A DNA stretch of 64,000 nucleotides from Porphyra umbilicalis (lineage: Eukaryota > Rhodophyta > Bangiophyceae > Bangiales > Bangiaceae). The stretch covers positions 29,601-93,600 of the forward strand of contig KV919065.1 in assembly GCA_002049455.2 (NCBI GenBank). Reading direction: 5' to 3'. Positions 12,003 to 22,650 of this stretch are shown piece after piece (the stretch's first letter is position 1; each line of letters starts with the position of its first letter). Position numbers and translations under genes: made by a program. Under the pieces are notes generated by a model that worked only from the letters and a program-made list of their open reading frames with translations, searched no databases and was not told the DNA's origin.

Positions 12003-12469
12003 CGCAAGCCTAGCCTGCGGGCGCGGGCGGGCGCGCGCGCGCCGCCGCGGGGGAGGTTGCCCCGTACACGTGCGTGGGTGGGGCCGTGGTGGAGCATGAT
12101 ACGCGCCGGAAGAGGCAGCGAGGGTGAGATGGGCCGGGTGGGCGGGGGGGCGGGGGGTGGGGGACTTGGTCTGTGGTGCCAATAGAGACAGAACACACAC
12201 GCGTTGCCACGATGGGAATTTGCTTGGGATCTCTGGGAAGATGTGGCTCCTCAGCCAGTGAAATCGCCTGTCGCGAGACCAGATACAGGCCGATTCCGAT
12301 GGTCGACAATAATATGACAGGAAACCCTGTTCTCTTTTCTCTGCGCCCACGACTCGGATCGCATGCTCAGAAGAAGAAACTGCGAGGTAAAATCATACGT
12401 CACATGGGCTTTCTTCTCGTACCACGGGGGCCCGCGCGACGAGTCTGTAGCGCATCTGGGCCTCAGAAA

Positions 12470-12500
12470 TGGTCGACATTTGGCCCCTACTAGCTACCTG
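12470..12500 (-). repeat. Right terminal inverted repeat of pogo-like element
   Basis: Reverse complement of the left repeat, with an 18-base identical core and a slightly diverged outer part (CAGGTAGCTAGTA against CAGTAGCCTGTC). Confidence 0.8.
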
Positions 12501-12959
12501 CAGGTGGTCGACGATAAACAGAAAGAGGGTGGGGTCGCAAAACGATGACGGTCGTAGCGCCGTCGCGGTCGACCAGGCCTGGCTACACTGGGGTCCCCGC
12601 ACCAGGGAGCCGATGTGAGCGGGGGGGTTCCCAACAACCACCAGAAACGCTTGCACGGCCGGCGGCCTTGCAAGGGCACAGGCAAGACCAGGGCCGCCCC
12701 GCCGCATCCCACGTACCGGGGGTACGTCGAATGATGGGTCATTTGGACTTTCAAAAACACGAACAGCTATGATCGTGAAGCGCCCCCACCTCAAGCGACA
12801 CATGGAAAACACAAGCAGTACCTCTTCCATTTGTTTCTCTTCATGAGAGTGACACAACGAGGCATACCCCGCTCGTAGGATTTTCTTCTTTATTTTCAAT
12901 GCATTCTCCCTTGAAATCCCTCCGAACGCATGCAATCTTGATCACTGTCAGCGCCTTTG
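12501..12959. other. Spacer between the two transposase regions
   Basis: No gene recognised. Moderately A/T-rich, with another GGTCGAC at 12503-12511 and a GGTCGACC near 12569; may be remnant transposon DNA. Confidence 0.4.
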
Positions 12960-14787
12960 TCAGGGCCCTGCGTTGCCCCCATGGGCAGCCGCCGCGCCCG
13001 ACTTCGCGCCGCCTCTCCGTCCCTGGGCGGCCAGCCGGGCAGCGCGCGCCGCGTCGCGCGTAGCCGAGGCCGCAGCCTTCTTGGCTGCGGCCACAGCCTT
13101 GCGGTCGGCCGCCGCAGCCTGCTTGGCGGCCACGTCCGCCGACTTCTTCGCAGCTGCGGCCGACCGGCGCTGTGCGACGCCGGCCTGTCGCTGCTCCTCC
13201 TGCTGACGCCTCTCCGCCACCTCAGCCGTACGTGCCTCCTTTTTTGCGGCCTTGGCGACCTCGGCCTTCGACTTGGCCGACTCCTTCTCTGCCAACTACC
13301 GGCGGTTGTCCTTGTCCATAAACACAGCTTGTGTCGTGCGCAGCGTGCCGCGCTCCCGTTGCAGGTTGTGTCGTCCGGCGGCCACAGAGGGCGCGAGCCG
13401 GACAGCGAGGTGGGACAGAGACTGCTCTGACTTCAGCTTTCGCCCGACAGAATCGCTATGAGAGGTGTGCTTGTGCAGCTTGTCGGGGTTCCAGGGCTCC
13501 ACCCCCGTCTCGGCCCATGCGCGCTTGATGACCGTCGGGTTGAATGTCTTGGAAGAAGCCCTGGTGATGGCCTCGACCACCTCGCAGAAGCCGAGCTTCA
13601 TGTTCTTGTTGTTGCTGATGTCCAAGTCGCGCGTGACAATGGCAAGCTCGTCGCACAGCGAGCGCTTGAAGGGCTGGAAGACGACCACGTCCAACTGCTG
13701 AGTGGCGTGTGTGCTGTTGGCGGGGAGTACGAAAACCTCCACGTTGTCCTTGGCCAGGGCCTCCAGGGCCTTCCAAGCGATATGGACGCGGCATCCGTCG
13801 ATAATGAGCATCTTGGGCTCGCCCGGGCGCGTCGTTGAAAACACCTCCGCCGCGTAGCGATTGCATCATTGCGTCCACATGTCCTTGTCCATCCCAGGCG
13901 GGGTCTTGACAATCGTAAAGGCGCCTGGGGGGGCCACGTCGGTCAAAAAACTGCCATGACGCGGCCCCGTTGTCGCCCGTTTTTGGGCGCCGCCGCTTGA
14001 CGTGCCCCGGAGTGCCCTTGAAAACAAAGGTGCGCGGCAGGTGAGTCCCATCCGCGGCAATCACAGGGAGGAGGGTCAACGACTCAGCGTCCGACGCGAC
14101 GCCCGGGACGAGAACGCTGGCTGAGGCCGTGCTGGTGGGGGCCAGGTACTTCTTGCGGCGTGAGGCAAGGAGCTCTTGGGCGTTGATGCCACAGTCGTCC
14201 GCATTTAAGATGTTGCACGGCTTGATTCCTTTCTCCTCGCGCACCTGCTTGAGCAACGCCATCATTCTGGCCATGGTCTCTGGGCTTGTTGCCGCCGCCC
14301 GGACACCCGACAGCGGCCGACCCGTCACCTTTGCCACGGCAGGGTGCCGGCGACGGAAGCCCACCATCCACTGGCGCCCCGGCCTGCCGTCCTTGAAGAT
14401 GTTGCGGGCAAGCTTGCGGCGTTGCGGGCTTACATCCTGGTTGATGTAGAACTGCACCGCCGTACAGACGTCTGTCACCGTGAGGGGCACCCCGCGAGAG
14501 TAGTAGAACAGGATCTTGCGCTCAATAGCGACCTCTTCCTCTGATGTAAGCACGGGAGGCCGCCTCCGTCGAGCTTTCTCCCGCAGCCCATCCCGGGCAC
14601 GGGAAACGACGCCACGCGAGCATCCCAGCCGTCGAGCCGCCTCCGTGATGGACAACTTCTTCTCTTTGAGATTGACAACCCAACCAAGCAACATCTCTTC
14701 CTGCGCCTCATTGAGGCCGCGGCAGTTCACCTCACCGCGTCGCAAGGTAGGAGCCCGGACTCGCGAGTTGGCCTTGGCATTTCCCAT
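12960..14787 (-). pseudogene. Second pogo/CENP-B-like transposase, frameshifted and with stops
   Basis: Starts at ATG 14787. The N-terminus has a psq/CENP-B-type helix-turn-helix (SITEAARRLGCSRGVVSRAR), followed by a second DNA-binding segment (GRQWMVGFRRRHPAVAKVTG) and the first catalytic Asp in NILNADDCGINAQE. The frame breaks at a T6 run on the coding strand (A run 13945-13950). It resumes as FLTDVAPPGAFTIVKTPPG, meets TGA at 13866-13868, continues through MLIIDGCRVHIAWK (second Asp) and STHATQQLDVVVFQPF (third Asp), meets TAG at 13296-13298 and ends in an Ala/Lys-rich tail at 12960. It is clearly different from the 10.4-12.0 kb transposase but shares the layout and the basic tail. I found no convincing terminal repeats around it. 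Confidence 0.82.
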
Positions 14788-15733
14788 GGATGCTACGGGG
14801 AAAAGCCCCTTGGAGTGGAAAGCGAGGGTAAGGTGGGGGACGAGCGGGGGTGACGACGCGATGGAGGCAGCACAGGCAAGCGAAGCAGGCTAGAATGGGA
14901 GAAGATGGCGGGGGAGTGCTTTAAAGAGACTGAAGAAGCAGCTGCTGCCAGCAGCGGGGAGATTGTGAGCTGTGGGAGGGGTGCTGCTGTGGGGGTATCA
15001 CAAGCAGCCCTGTGGCTACGGGGTGTCGTCGCGATGCTCTGGGTGGGGGGCGGCAACGCCTGTCTTGTTCTTTTCCTAACTGGCTCAAGCTGTGGGCGCG
15101 CGGGATATCGGACTCCCCAATCAACGCTTGCCGGATGTGGAGAGGAGACCTTTCTTCTCGGGAAGAGGAACGGCGGCGTCGAAACACAGGCGGCCGGAAG
15201 CAGCTGACACAGCTCCTCGGCCTGACCAGCGGCTCATGAGCACGGTCCAAGCAACAGAAAGCACATGATCAGAACCGCCAGCTCATGCGCTTCGTGACAC
15301 TTACTTTGGTTTCGTACGCAGACGCCACGATCGTCATGATTCAGGCATTAGACCGCTTGGTAGGCGCGGATCGTTATTCTTGCATGTGCCTGGAAAATAT
15401 CTCTGGGGGCCCTGGTGGTGAATTTGATGCCTTTGAGGAGGTGCACATAATTCCACGTTGTGACCATCTTTTAGGACCCCCCCGGTACCCTATCGCCCTT
15501 TGCTCGCAGCCGCGCGCCACACTCCCCCCCATCGCTTCTCCTCTGTCAGACCCCCATCTGTCCGTTGCCGCCGACGGGCTCCCCCGACCCCACATCGGCG
15601 CCATCACGGCCGACGTCGCCACCACCGACCGACCGCGTCGACCGCCTGGCGCCGCAGACGCAGCGCCGGCCGCGTCAGCGCACCGCGCGGCTGACGCGCC
15701 GTGAAGCATCCCTGGCCGTGGCGCGGCCACCGA
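14788..15733. other. Intergenic, nothing recognised
   Basis: Upstream flank of the minus-strand transposase and then unassigned DNA. Short open frames (for example 15285-15704) show no family motifs. Confidence 0.4.
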
Positions 15734-16111
15734 TCAAAAGCACTGCCCCGTGACGGAAACAGCGTCGTCAGACTCGACCACGGCGGCAGCGGCAGCCGAC
15801 GACGACGGCACCAAATGCGGGCGCTTGAGCGGTCGTCCCGCCCGCTCCCACACCCCCGCCCCCCAAGTCACCACCAGCGCGTCTCCATCCGACAAGGCGA
15901 GCGCCTCCCGGTAGGTGGTGACGGGGGCGCCCTGCGGCCCCCCCGGCGGCCGCCACTGGCGCACCCGCAACGGGGAGGCGGACACCTCAAATGCCACCGC
16001 CAGCGCCTCGTGCAGCGCGGTCAGGGGAGGGGTCGGCGGCCCCGCCCCGATCCGCCCCGCCCTCCACACCCCGCTTCCCGCCCGCCTGCCCCCCCCCCCC
16101 CTTGCCCCCAT
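15734..16111 (-). CDS. Orphan ORF, possibly a host gene fragment with a ubiquitin-like fold
   Basis: The minus-strand frame ends at 15734. Its middle reads less like a shadow frame than its surroundings: LHEALAVAFEVSAS, RVRQWRPPGGPQGAP, LALSDGDALVVTWGAGVW. The pattern 'L-REAL...VRQW...SDGDALVV' resembles ubiquitin-like domains in a general way, but I cannot name a family. The ATG at 16111 lies in the CCATGG that also starts the retrotransposon ORF on the other strand, so the upstream part is missing or replaced by the element. It may be the 3' end of a host gene cut by the insertion, or chance. Confidence 0.25.
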   Translation of the reverse strand: MGARGGGGRRAGSGVWRAGRIGAGPPTPPLTALHEALAVAFEVSASPLRVRQWRPPGGPQGAPVTTYREALALSDGDALVVTWGAGVWERAGRPLKRPHLVPSSSAAAAAVVESDDAVSVTGQCF

Positions 16112-19100
16112 GGACCCCTTCGACTACCTTGTCACCCTCTCGGGCTCTCCTGAGACCTTCCAAGACATCCATACCCGCCTCGTCGCCGCCGCCGCCGCCT
16201 CTACGCCCGCCTGGACGCCCGAACAAACCAACACCGTCGTCACCCTCGTCTCCGGCGATTTCGACGCCTCGTTCCTGACCAACGGCCAAGTCCTCCAGCT
16301 CTCCCTCGTGATCAACGACCTCTGGCTCCCCTACCCTCTCCACAACACCAACTTCCACGACCCAGCCTTCTCGCGCACGACCGTCCTGGTCGAATACCTC
16401 GCCGGCAACATCGAGTCGGTCGCCAACCTCCGCCGCCCCTACTCCGTCGTCCCTTTTTCCCTCGACCCCTCGGACAAACCCGTCCATCCCTCACCCCCCG
16501 TCCCCTCCGCCCACGCCACCCCGCCCGGCGCAAGCGTCGCCCTCCCTTCCTCCCCGCCCGAGCCCGCCCCCGCCGTCCCCTCGCCCGCCACGCCCCCAGC
16601 CCCCGCTTTCCCGCCACCGCTTCCCGCCCCACCTCCGCCAGACCCCGCCTACCCCCCCGAGGCGCCCCCGCCGCACCACCACACAACCGCCGTCCGATCC
16701 GTCATCCAATTCTACACGCCCGCCAACCAATACGGCGGCGGCGACGACGAATCCCTCTCCCGCGCCATCGCCAAGTTCCGCGCCATCTGCAACGCGATCG
16801 GCGTCCCCGCCTCCCGACGTGCCAGTTGCGTGCCATTCGCCCTCCGCCAATCCGAACACAACCTGCGCGCCCTCGTCGCCGACGCCGACGGCGTCACCGA
16901 ACAGCAACTGTGGTCCCTCGTGAACGCCCGCGTCAACACCGACGACCGCGCCCTCCGCATTCACGACGAATGGCAGACGACCACCCTGGCCACAACGCCC
17001 TCCCGAACTGACGACACGCCCGTTTCCCGATTTACCCGCATGGTCTCCCGCCTCTCCCTGCTCCAAGCCCAAATGCCCAGCCGCTACCAGACCGCCGCCA
17101 TGCTCCTCGACAAGATCCTCGACGCTACCCAACACCACTGGTTCACTCACTCCGTCCTGGCTCTCCACCCCAACGACCCCAACGCCCTCATCGCCCACAT
17201 CAAGCTGCTCCTCACCGCCGGCCCCCCGCCTTGCCCCGACGCCCCGCCCCCGCCGCCCGCCGCCCCGACCCCCTCGACCGCCTACCATACCCACTCCACC
17301 GCTGACGCCTCGCACCGCCCCGACGACACCATCTCGTACGACGTCGTCGCGCCCGACCCCTCCGACACGGCCACCTTCTACTATTCCTTCAAACGCTTCA
17401 GTGCACACGCCACCCAACCCTACCAGACCACTCGCCTGCCTGGCCGCCCATTCCGCCCCCCGCCCGGCCCCTTCAACACCTGCGACATCTGCCAAGCACC
17501 CGACCACTTTCGGCGACACGTGGCTCCGTCGCCACCCCCAAGCCACCACCGGCCCCATGCGCCCCCCCACCACCAACTACGCTCTCGGCCACGACACCCC
17601 CACCTCCCTCGACCGCCTCCGGCTCCGCATCCACACACGCTCCGCCGCGGGCGCCCCCCTCTACGTCGACCTCCCCGACGTCCACGTCCTCCGCCAAGAC
17701 GCCGTCCCCCTCCTGATCGGTCTCCACTCCCACAAGCGCCTCAACCTCGTCGTCGACCCGGCCAACAACGCCATTCTCGTCGGCCCCTCCGCCACGCCCA
17801 TCCGCTGCGCCGTCCAACCCGGCCACCTCACCCTCCCCCCCCCCCCTGTCATCCTCCCCGCCGCGCCGCCGTCCACTACACCCGCGCCGAGCTCGGCCAC
17901 GCCCACCGCCAATTTGGCCACGCTAGCGTCGACGCCCTACTCCGTGCCTTCCCTCCAAACACCTTCTCCCCGGCCGACATCACTCAACTCCGGGACGTCG
18001 CCGCCACCTGCGCCGCCTGCCAACAACACGCTCACATGCCCCGCCGCCCCCGCTACGCCCTGCCGCCCCGCCCCGTCACCTTCAACCGCGTCATCGCCAT
18101 TGACGCCTTCCAGGTGGCTCCCCTGGTCCCCAAGGTCCTCGACATTACCTGCTTGCACACCGACTTCGGCCAAGGCCGATTCATGCCCTCCATGCGCGGC
18201 GAAGTCACCTTCCCAGTCCTCTACCTCGCCTGGCTCTCGATCTGGGGCTGCCCGGAGACCATCATCACCGACCGCGGGTCCGAAAACGAAATCGACGCAA
18301 TGATCAACGCCCTCCACGCCATGGGCATCCACTGGCGCCCCATTCCGACGGAAGCCCCCTGGGGCATCGGCCGCAACGAGCGCCACCATCGCCCAATTCG
18401 AGACGCCTACACCCGCATTCTCGCCGAAACGCCCCGCCTCGCCCCCGACCTCGCACTCGCCATGGCCTACAAAGCCCGAAACGACGCCCCCCGCGCCCAC
18501 GGCATCGCCCCCAGCACCGCCGTCACCGGCGAGGCGCCCCGCCTCCTCGTCGGGGACAACCTGCACACCGACCCCTCCATCGCCGCACGCTCGGCCGCCA
18601 TGCAAGCCGCCCGGGCATCCATGGAACGCCACACCGCTGCCGACCGCCTCCGCGGCACCCTCTCGCACCCCGGCACCAACGTCCCCTTCGTCCACGTCGG
18701 CCAACCCGTCTGGTTCCACCGGGACCGCCACGGCTGGCTGCGCGGCGTCGTCCACTCACTCGACGACAAGACCGTATACGTGCTGCACAACAACAAGATC
18801 TTTTCCGCGCACGAGTCCGGCACCAAGCCCCTCGTCTCCCGCCTCCCGCCCCACCACGCCCGCCAACCGGACCACGCCGCCCCGGCCCCGCCAACCGACC
18901 CCATCCGCACGCACACGCCGGCGCCCCCACCTGCCGCCGCCCTTCCGCCGACCACCCGCCTCTTCCTTGCCGCGCCCGCCGACCCCTCCTCCCACCAGCA
19001 CCCCCGCTGGGACGCCGCCAAGCGCACCGAGCTCGCCATCTTCGCGGCCATCGACTGCAAGCACATGATCCCGATCCATAAGGTCCCGCACGGCAAACAA

Positions 19101-20531
19101 GTCTTCCCCTTCATCTGGCGAGTCACCCACAAGCCCAACCGCGGCAATGGCAAGCCACCTGAACGTGCCCGCTTCTGCATCGTAGGCAACCGCGACTGGC
19201 ACAAATACACCAACGTGCCCACCTCCCCCGTAACCCCGCAACGCGCCATCCGCACCATTATGACCGCCGCCTCCATCCTCCGCTTCATCATCCACACGGA
19301 GGACTTCCTCCGAGCCTACCTGCAATCCGACCGGCTGCCTGAGCCCGTCTATGTCCGCATCCCGCCCGAAGCCGGCGAGCCCGACGACCACGTGTGGGCC
19401 TTCACCCGCGCCATCTACGGCAAAGACGACGCGGGCCGCCACTTCCACTTCTCGACCCAAGCCCGCTACCTCGCCGTCCCCGGCATCATCCACAGCGCCG
19501 CCTTTGACACCGTTTACCTCATCCCCGGCCAAGGCGCCCTCTGCACCTACGTCGACGACACCTTCTCCGCCGGAACCCCCACCTTTGACCTCGCTGTCAC
19601 CGCCGCCATGCAAGACTACAACACGCACCGACCCGACCGCGGCAACGTCACCTTCGCCGGCCTCATCGCCACCACCGACGACGCCGGCATCCGCTGCTCC
19701 GCCGGCCCCTACACCTCCACGCTACGCCCCGCCCCGACCTCCGACCGCCCTCAAGACCGCCTCGCCTCCCCGACCGCCCTCCACTCCCTCGCCACCCAAC
19801 TGCTCTGGGTCGGCCGCTGCGCCCGCCCCGACGTCCTTACCAACGCCACCAACCTCGCCAACCTCCCCACCCCCACCTCCCTCGACGCTCGGCACGCCAA
19901 CGACACCTTGGCCATCCTCACTCGCCGCCCCATCACCCTCCACTTCCCCCGCCTGCACCGCCCCTCGCTCCACCTGAGCATCTATGTTGACTACTCCGGC
20001 TCCGCCACGTCGCCGCCGGCCAAGCGCCAAGTCGGCTACCTCGCCGCCCTCACCAACGACACACACCGCTTCTCGCTCCTGCACTGGGTCTCGCACCGCC
20101 CCCGCCGCGTCTGCCGAGGCTCCACCGCCGGAGAGCTGCTGGCGTTGGCCGACGCCTACGCCGCCTCCTTCGACTTCCGCCTGCTCCTGCAGGAACTCCT
20201 CAACCAGCGCGTCCCCATCGACGCGTACACCGACTCCGCCACAACTTACGAGCTTGTCACGTCCTTTAAGGACCCTGCCGACATGTCCGGGAAAAACGAC
20301 CTACACCTCCTTCGCCGCGCGCTACTCGGCGGCGACCTCGCGGAGTTCAACCACATCCACGGCAACGACAACCCCGCCGACGCCCTCTCCAAGCCCTCGT
20401 TCTCCCGCCCCGCCCCTACCGCCGCCCTCTCGACCGCCCTGACCTCGGGCACCCTGACTACTCCGGTGGTCTCCCACACGACCACCGACGGCTACCGCAA
20501 CCAGCCCCGCGCCGGCATCGACCTCGCCTGA
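16110..20531 (+). CDS. Copia-type Gag-Pol polyprotein, one open frame but protease out of frame
   Basis: ATG 16110 opens a frame of 1,473 residues. Seen in order: Gag-like N-terminus; a knuckle CDICQAPDHFRRH (17481 on) lacking its last Cys; integrase with GHAHRQFGH and CAAC zinc ligands, then catalytic AIDAFQV, ITDRGSENE and the Glu in WGIGRNERHHRP; reverse transcriptase with FLRAYLQSD and CTYVDDTFS near 19550; RNase H with IYVDYSGS, STAGELLAL, AYTDSATT and HGNDNPADALSKP. Between ~17515 and ~17845 the main frame is Arg/Pro/His-rich noise. The +1 frame there reads as the C-terminal half of a retropepsin (QDAVPLLIGLHSHKRLNLVV), but the Asp-Ser/Thr-Gly motif is missing. A deletion at the knuckle and a C-run indel at ~17831-17845 would explain both joints. 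A start further upstream (15915) is open but unlikely. Confidence 0.88.
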   Translation: MDPFDYLVTLSGSPETFQDIHTRLVAAAAASTPAWTPEQTNTVVTLVSGDFDASFLTNGQVLQLSLVINDLWLPYPLHNTNFHDPAFSRTTVLVEYLAGNIESVANLRRPYSVVPFSLDPSDKPVHPSPPVPSAHATPPGASVALPSSPPEPAPAVPSPATPPAPAFPPPLPAPPPPDPAYPPEAPPPHHHTTAVRSVIQFYTPANQYGGGDDESLSRAIAKFRAICNAIGVPASRRASCVPFALRQSEHNLRALVADADGVTEQQLWSLVNARVNTDDRALRIHDEWQTTTLATTPSRTDDTPVSRFTRMVSRLSLLQAQMPSRYQTAAMLLDKILDATQHHWFTHSVLALHPNDPNALIAHIKLLLTAGPPPCPDAPPPPPAAPTPSTAYHTHSTADASHRPDDTISYDVVAPDPSDTATFYYSFKRFSAHATQPYQTTRLPGRPFRPPPGPFNTCDICQAPDHFRRHVAPSPPPSHHRPHAPPHHQLRSRPRHPHLPRPPPAPHPHTLRRGRPPLRRPPRRPRPPPRRRPPPDRSPLPQAPQPRRRPGQQRHSRRPLRHAHPLRRPTRPPHPPPPPCHPPRRAAVHYTRAELGHAHRQFGHASVDALLRAFPPNTFSPADITQLRDVAATCAACQQHAHMPRRPRYALPPRPVTFNRVIAIDAFQVAPLVPKVLDITCLHTDFGQGRFMPSMRGEVTFPVLYLAWLSIWGCPETIITDRGSENEIDAMINALHAMGIHWRPIPTEAPWGIGRNERHHRPIRDAYTRILAETPRLAPDLALAMAYKARNDAPRAHGIAPSTAVTGEAPRLLVGDNLHTDPSIAARSAAMQAARASMERHTAADRLRGTLSHPGTNVPFVHVGQPVWFHRDRHGWLRGVVHSLDDKTVYVLHNNKIFSAHESGTKPLVSRLPPHHARQPDHAAPAPPTDPIRTHTPAPPPAAALPPTTRLFLAAPADPSSHQHPRWDAAKRTELAIFAAIDCKHMIPIHKVPHGKQVFPFIWRVTHKPNRGNGKPPERARFCIVGNRDWHKYTNVPTSPVTPQRAIRTIMTAASILRFIIHTEDFLRAYLQSDRLPEPVYVRIPPEAGEPDDHVWAFTRAIYGKDDAGRHFHFSTQARYLAVPGIIHSAAFDTVYLIPGQGALCTYVDDTFSAGTPTFDLAVTAAMQDYNTHRPDRGNVTFAGLIATTDDAGIRCSAGPYTSTLRPAPTSDRPQDRLASPTALHSLATQLLWVGRCARPDVLTNATNLANLPTPTSLDARHANDTLAILTRRPITLHFPRLHRPSLHLSIYVDYSGSATSPPAKRQVGYLAALTNDTHRFSLLHWVSHRPRRVCRGSTAGELLALADAYAASFDFRLLLQELLNQRVPIDAYTDSATTYELVTSFKDPADMSGKNDLHLLRRALLGGDLAEFNHIHGNDNPADALSKPSFSRPAPTAALSTALTSGTLTTPVVSHTTTDGYRNQPRAGIDLA

Positions 20532-20784
20532 CGCCGCCCCGCCCCCCCCTCCCCCCCCCCCCCGAGCCCGCCGTCGCGCAACCCTGCCGCGCCGGCGCCC
20601 CTCCCCCGCCGTCCCCCTCCCCCCCGCGGCCATCTCCCCCCCCCCCCCCCCAACCGGGGAAGTGTGCCCCATGAACCCGACCGCCCGACACGGTGAGGCC
20701 AACGCCCGGCAGACCGCCACCAAGCCGCGGCCGGACCACAACGGGACTGACATCCCCAAGACCTCGAGACCGACGAGCGGGAAG

Positions 20785-20940
20785 TGTCATCATTGATTAT
20801 TACTCGCATGACTTATCCGCCTGATTATCCGCCTGATTAGTTTCGCCCGCATCGTATCTCCGACTCGTATAAACGCCACCGCCCCGCCGACGACGAGCCG
20901 CGGGGCGCCACGGCAACCTTCTCACGCATATTCACACCAT
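20785..20940 (+). promoter_or_regulatory. Putative 3' LTR / promoter-like segment of the copia element
   Basis: Begins TGTCATCATTG after a purine-rich tract, contains a 12-base tandem duplication (TTATCCGCCTGA twice, 20814-20839) and a TATAAA at 20868. It is noticeably A/T-richer than the element. Without a 5' partner copy the LTR identity is an inference. Confidence 0.4.
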
Positions 20941-22545
20941 ACGTCGCTTTTCTGACGAGGGCCCAAGCCCCATTGACAGTGGGTGTCGACGGACCGGCTC
21001 GATGGGGTCAAAACCGCCTATCGAAGCTCTATCTCGATGGCCGACGGGGCTTGATGGGCCTCGTTGAGTCATTATTCTCAAGTAGACGATGCGTCTGGGG
21101 TGCGCCCACCCGCCGCCACTCGCGGCGCGTCCCGCCGGCGCCAGTGGTCGGCCTGGCGGCGCGCCACGGCCTGGTGGCCCCCCTACCCGCACGCCGCTTG
21201 GGCAAACTGACGTAGGCGGCGGGCCGGGCCCAACGGCTGGGGGCGGCGCTCCAGTGGGGTTCACCGCAAGATCCGGCGCGTCGGCGCACGCAAGTGGCGG
21301 TCCCAGTGGGGGAGGCCGGGGCGTCGCCCCCCCGCGCGCGCTCAAACGTGTTGCCGAGTCGTGAGACGCGGCCGGCGCCGGTACGCGGGACGCCGCGGCG
21401 CACAGAGGTCGTCTGCACCTGCCCTCGGATGGCGTTGACAGAGGGGGCGCGCGGCGCCCCGCTCCTCCAGCACAAGAGACGCCTCCCACACACGTTGGCT
21501 GCGTTCCCAACCGGTGGGGGGGGGGGCGGGCGGGCGGGCGACCCCCGCGCCGTCGGACGACACGGGCGTAACGTCGCTGTGTCAAATATGGATCACTTTT
21601 GTCCTTTTCTGGGCTCAGAGAAGGCAACGTCCATCAGAGCACGGGTTGCGCGAGTGCACTGGAAAGCCTGTGAGTTTCTCTACAAACGCCACGCGAGAAG
21701 TAATACGTTTTGTGCATGTCTTCTTACTCTTTTCTGCTCTTCTATAGCGCTCTCCAGTGTGACGTAGAATTACCATCCAGCGGCATCTCTGGATCACCGA
21801 TCGTCGGATCGTTTCACACCACGCGACGGCAATCGATCGAAAAAGGACACACGAAGACACAATGAAAGAGTAATTGTAGGATCATTGCTGCCCAACGGGG
21901 AACAATACTGTGTCTCGGCCATCTGAGGCCAGCGACGTAGCCGCGCCTGGTCACGCTCTGTGGCCACGGAGGACTTTGCGGCCACCGAGTGACAATATGT
22001 TGGTGATTAAAATAAATTTGCCTTCGATCGATCGTGTGTGTGTAACAATACAAGCGACTTGGCGGCGGTTCTGCCCGATCGATAGGGCTATGCGACATAA
22101 ACACGTGTTTATCTTCGATCATGGTGCTTTTCTCTACACCGTTCGAAAGCCCTTCAGCTCAGGCTTCTGCTCGTATGTTTATAGCCCTCCCGCGTGCTTC
22201 TGTACTGAGCGCTCGTCAGAGGAAGAAAAAACAGTGGGCAAATAGGCTGGAATCGACGATTCCGGTGATCCACATTTGACCTGAGTGATCCAGAATAGGC
22301 ACAGGGACGATAACTTGCCCCGCGAGGCACGGGGCACGGCGGTGGTCGACAAGCCAACGCCGTCAGGGGGGGAGGGGGAGGTGGCTGCCCCGCGACCGCC
22401 GCACGGCGGCGTGGGCGGGCCCCCCGCTTGCGCCCGTGGCTCGACGCCTCCCGCTGACGGGTGCCCCTCGGGAGATCCGCAGACCAAGCACCGTGGCCGT
22501 TTGGCTCGGCTGCCGCCGTCAAGGTGCCACTGTGGCTTCCGGTCT
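20941..22545. other. Intergenic, nothing recognised
   Basis: About 1.6 kb with no family motif on either strand. Bases 21040-21560 are GC-rich with a C/G run; 21580-22290 are A/T-rich, with several ATCGATCG stretches (21830, 22026, 22077). Possibly degraded transposon DNA. Confidence 0.45.
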
Positions 22546-22650
22546 CGTCAGAACAGTGGACACTTGAACGGGAGCCTGAACGGGAGGTTATCCGTACAGT
22601 TGTCTGTGCTGTAACGAAGGCCTGAACAGGAGGAGTTCCCGTTCAGGGAA
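22546..22650 (+). repeat. Left terminal and subterminal repeats of the 1.5 kb element
   Basis: Terminal TCGTCAGAACAGTGG followed by repeats of CCTGAAC(G/A)GGAGG, one of them in a hairpin (CCTGAACAGG...CCCGTTCAGG, 22622-22648). Confidence 0.65.

Larger units (their letters stand above)
10124..12500 (+). mobile_element. Pogo/Tigger-like DNA transposon, decayed, 2.4 kb
   Basis: Terminal inverted repeats of about 30 bases bracket a DDE-type transposase. The left end 10124-10153 starts CAGTAGCC and contains GGGGCCAAATGTCGACCA; the right end 12470-12500 carries the same 18 bases in reverse complement and ends in the complement of CAGGTAGC. A TA precedes the left end, as pogo-family elements require. 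The right flank is CA, one transition from TA. Termini starting CAG and TA insertion match the pogo/Tigger branch of the Tc1/mariner superfamily. Confidence 0.78.
16110..20940 (+). mobile_element. Ty1/copia-like LTR retrotransposon, probably defective
   Basis: Domain order Gag, zinc knuckle, protease remnant, integrase, reverse transcriptase, RNase H is that of the Ty1/copia superfamily (integrase before RT). Downstream of the ORF, a purine stretch GAGCGGGAAG at 20775-20784 followed by TGTCATCATTG at 20785 looks like a polypurine tract and LTR start, with TATAAA at 20868-20873. I found no matching copy upstream of 16110, so the 5' LTR is absent or unrecognisable. The right boundary near 20940 is a guess. 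Confidence 0.75.

Noticed and set aside
17401-18303. Separate 300-codon ORF within the copia element
   Set aside because: Only its middle is meaningful (protease remnant in +1 frame); it is not an independent gene.
20944-22545. Possible host gene continuing the orphan frame on the far side of the retrotransposon
   Set aside because: Looked for a minus-strand continuation of the 15734-16111 frame here and found no protein-like sequence.
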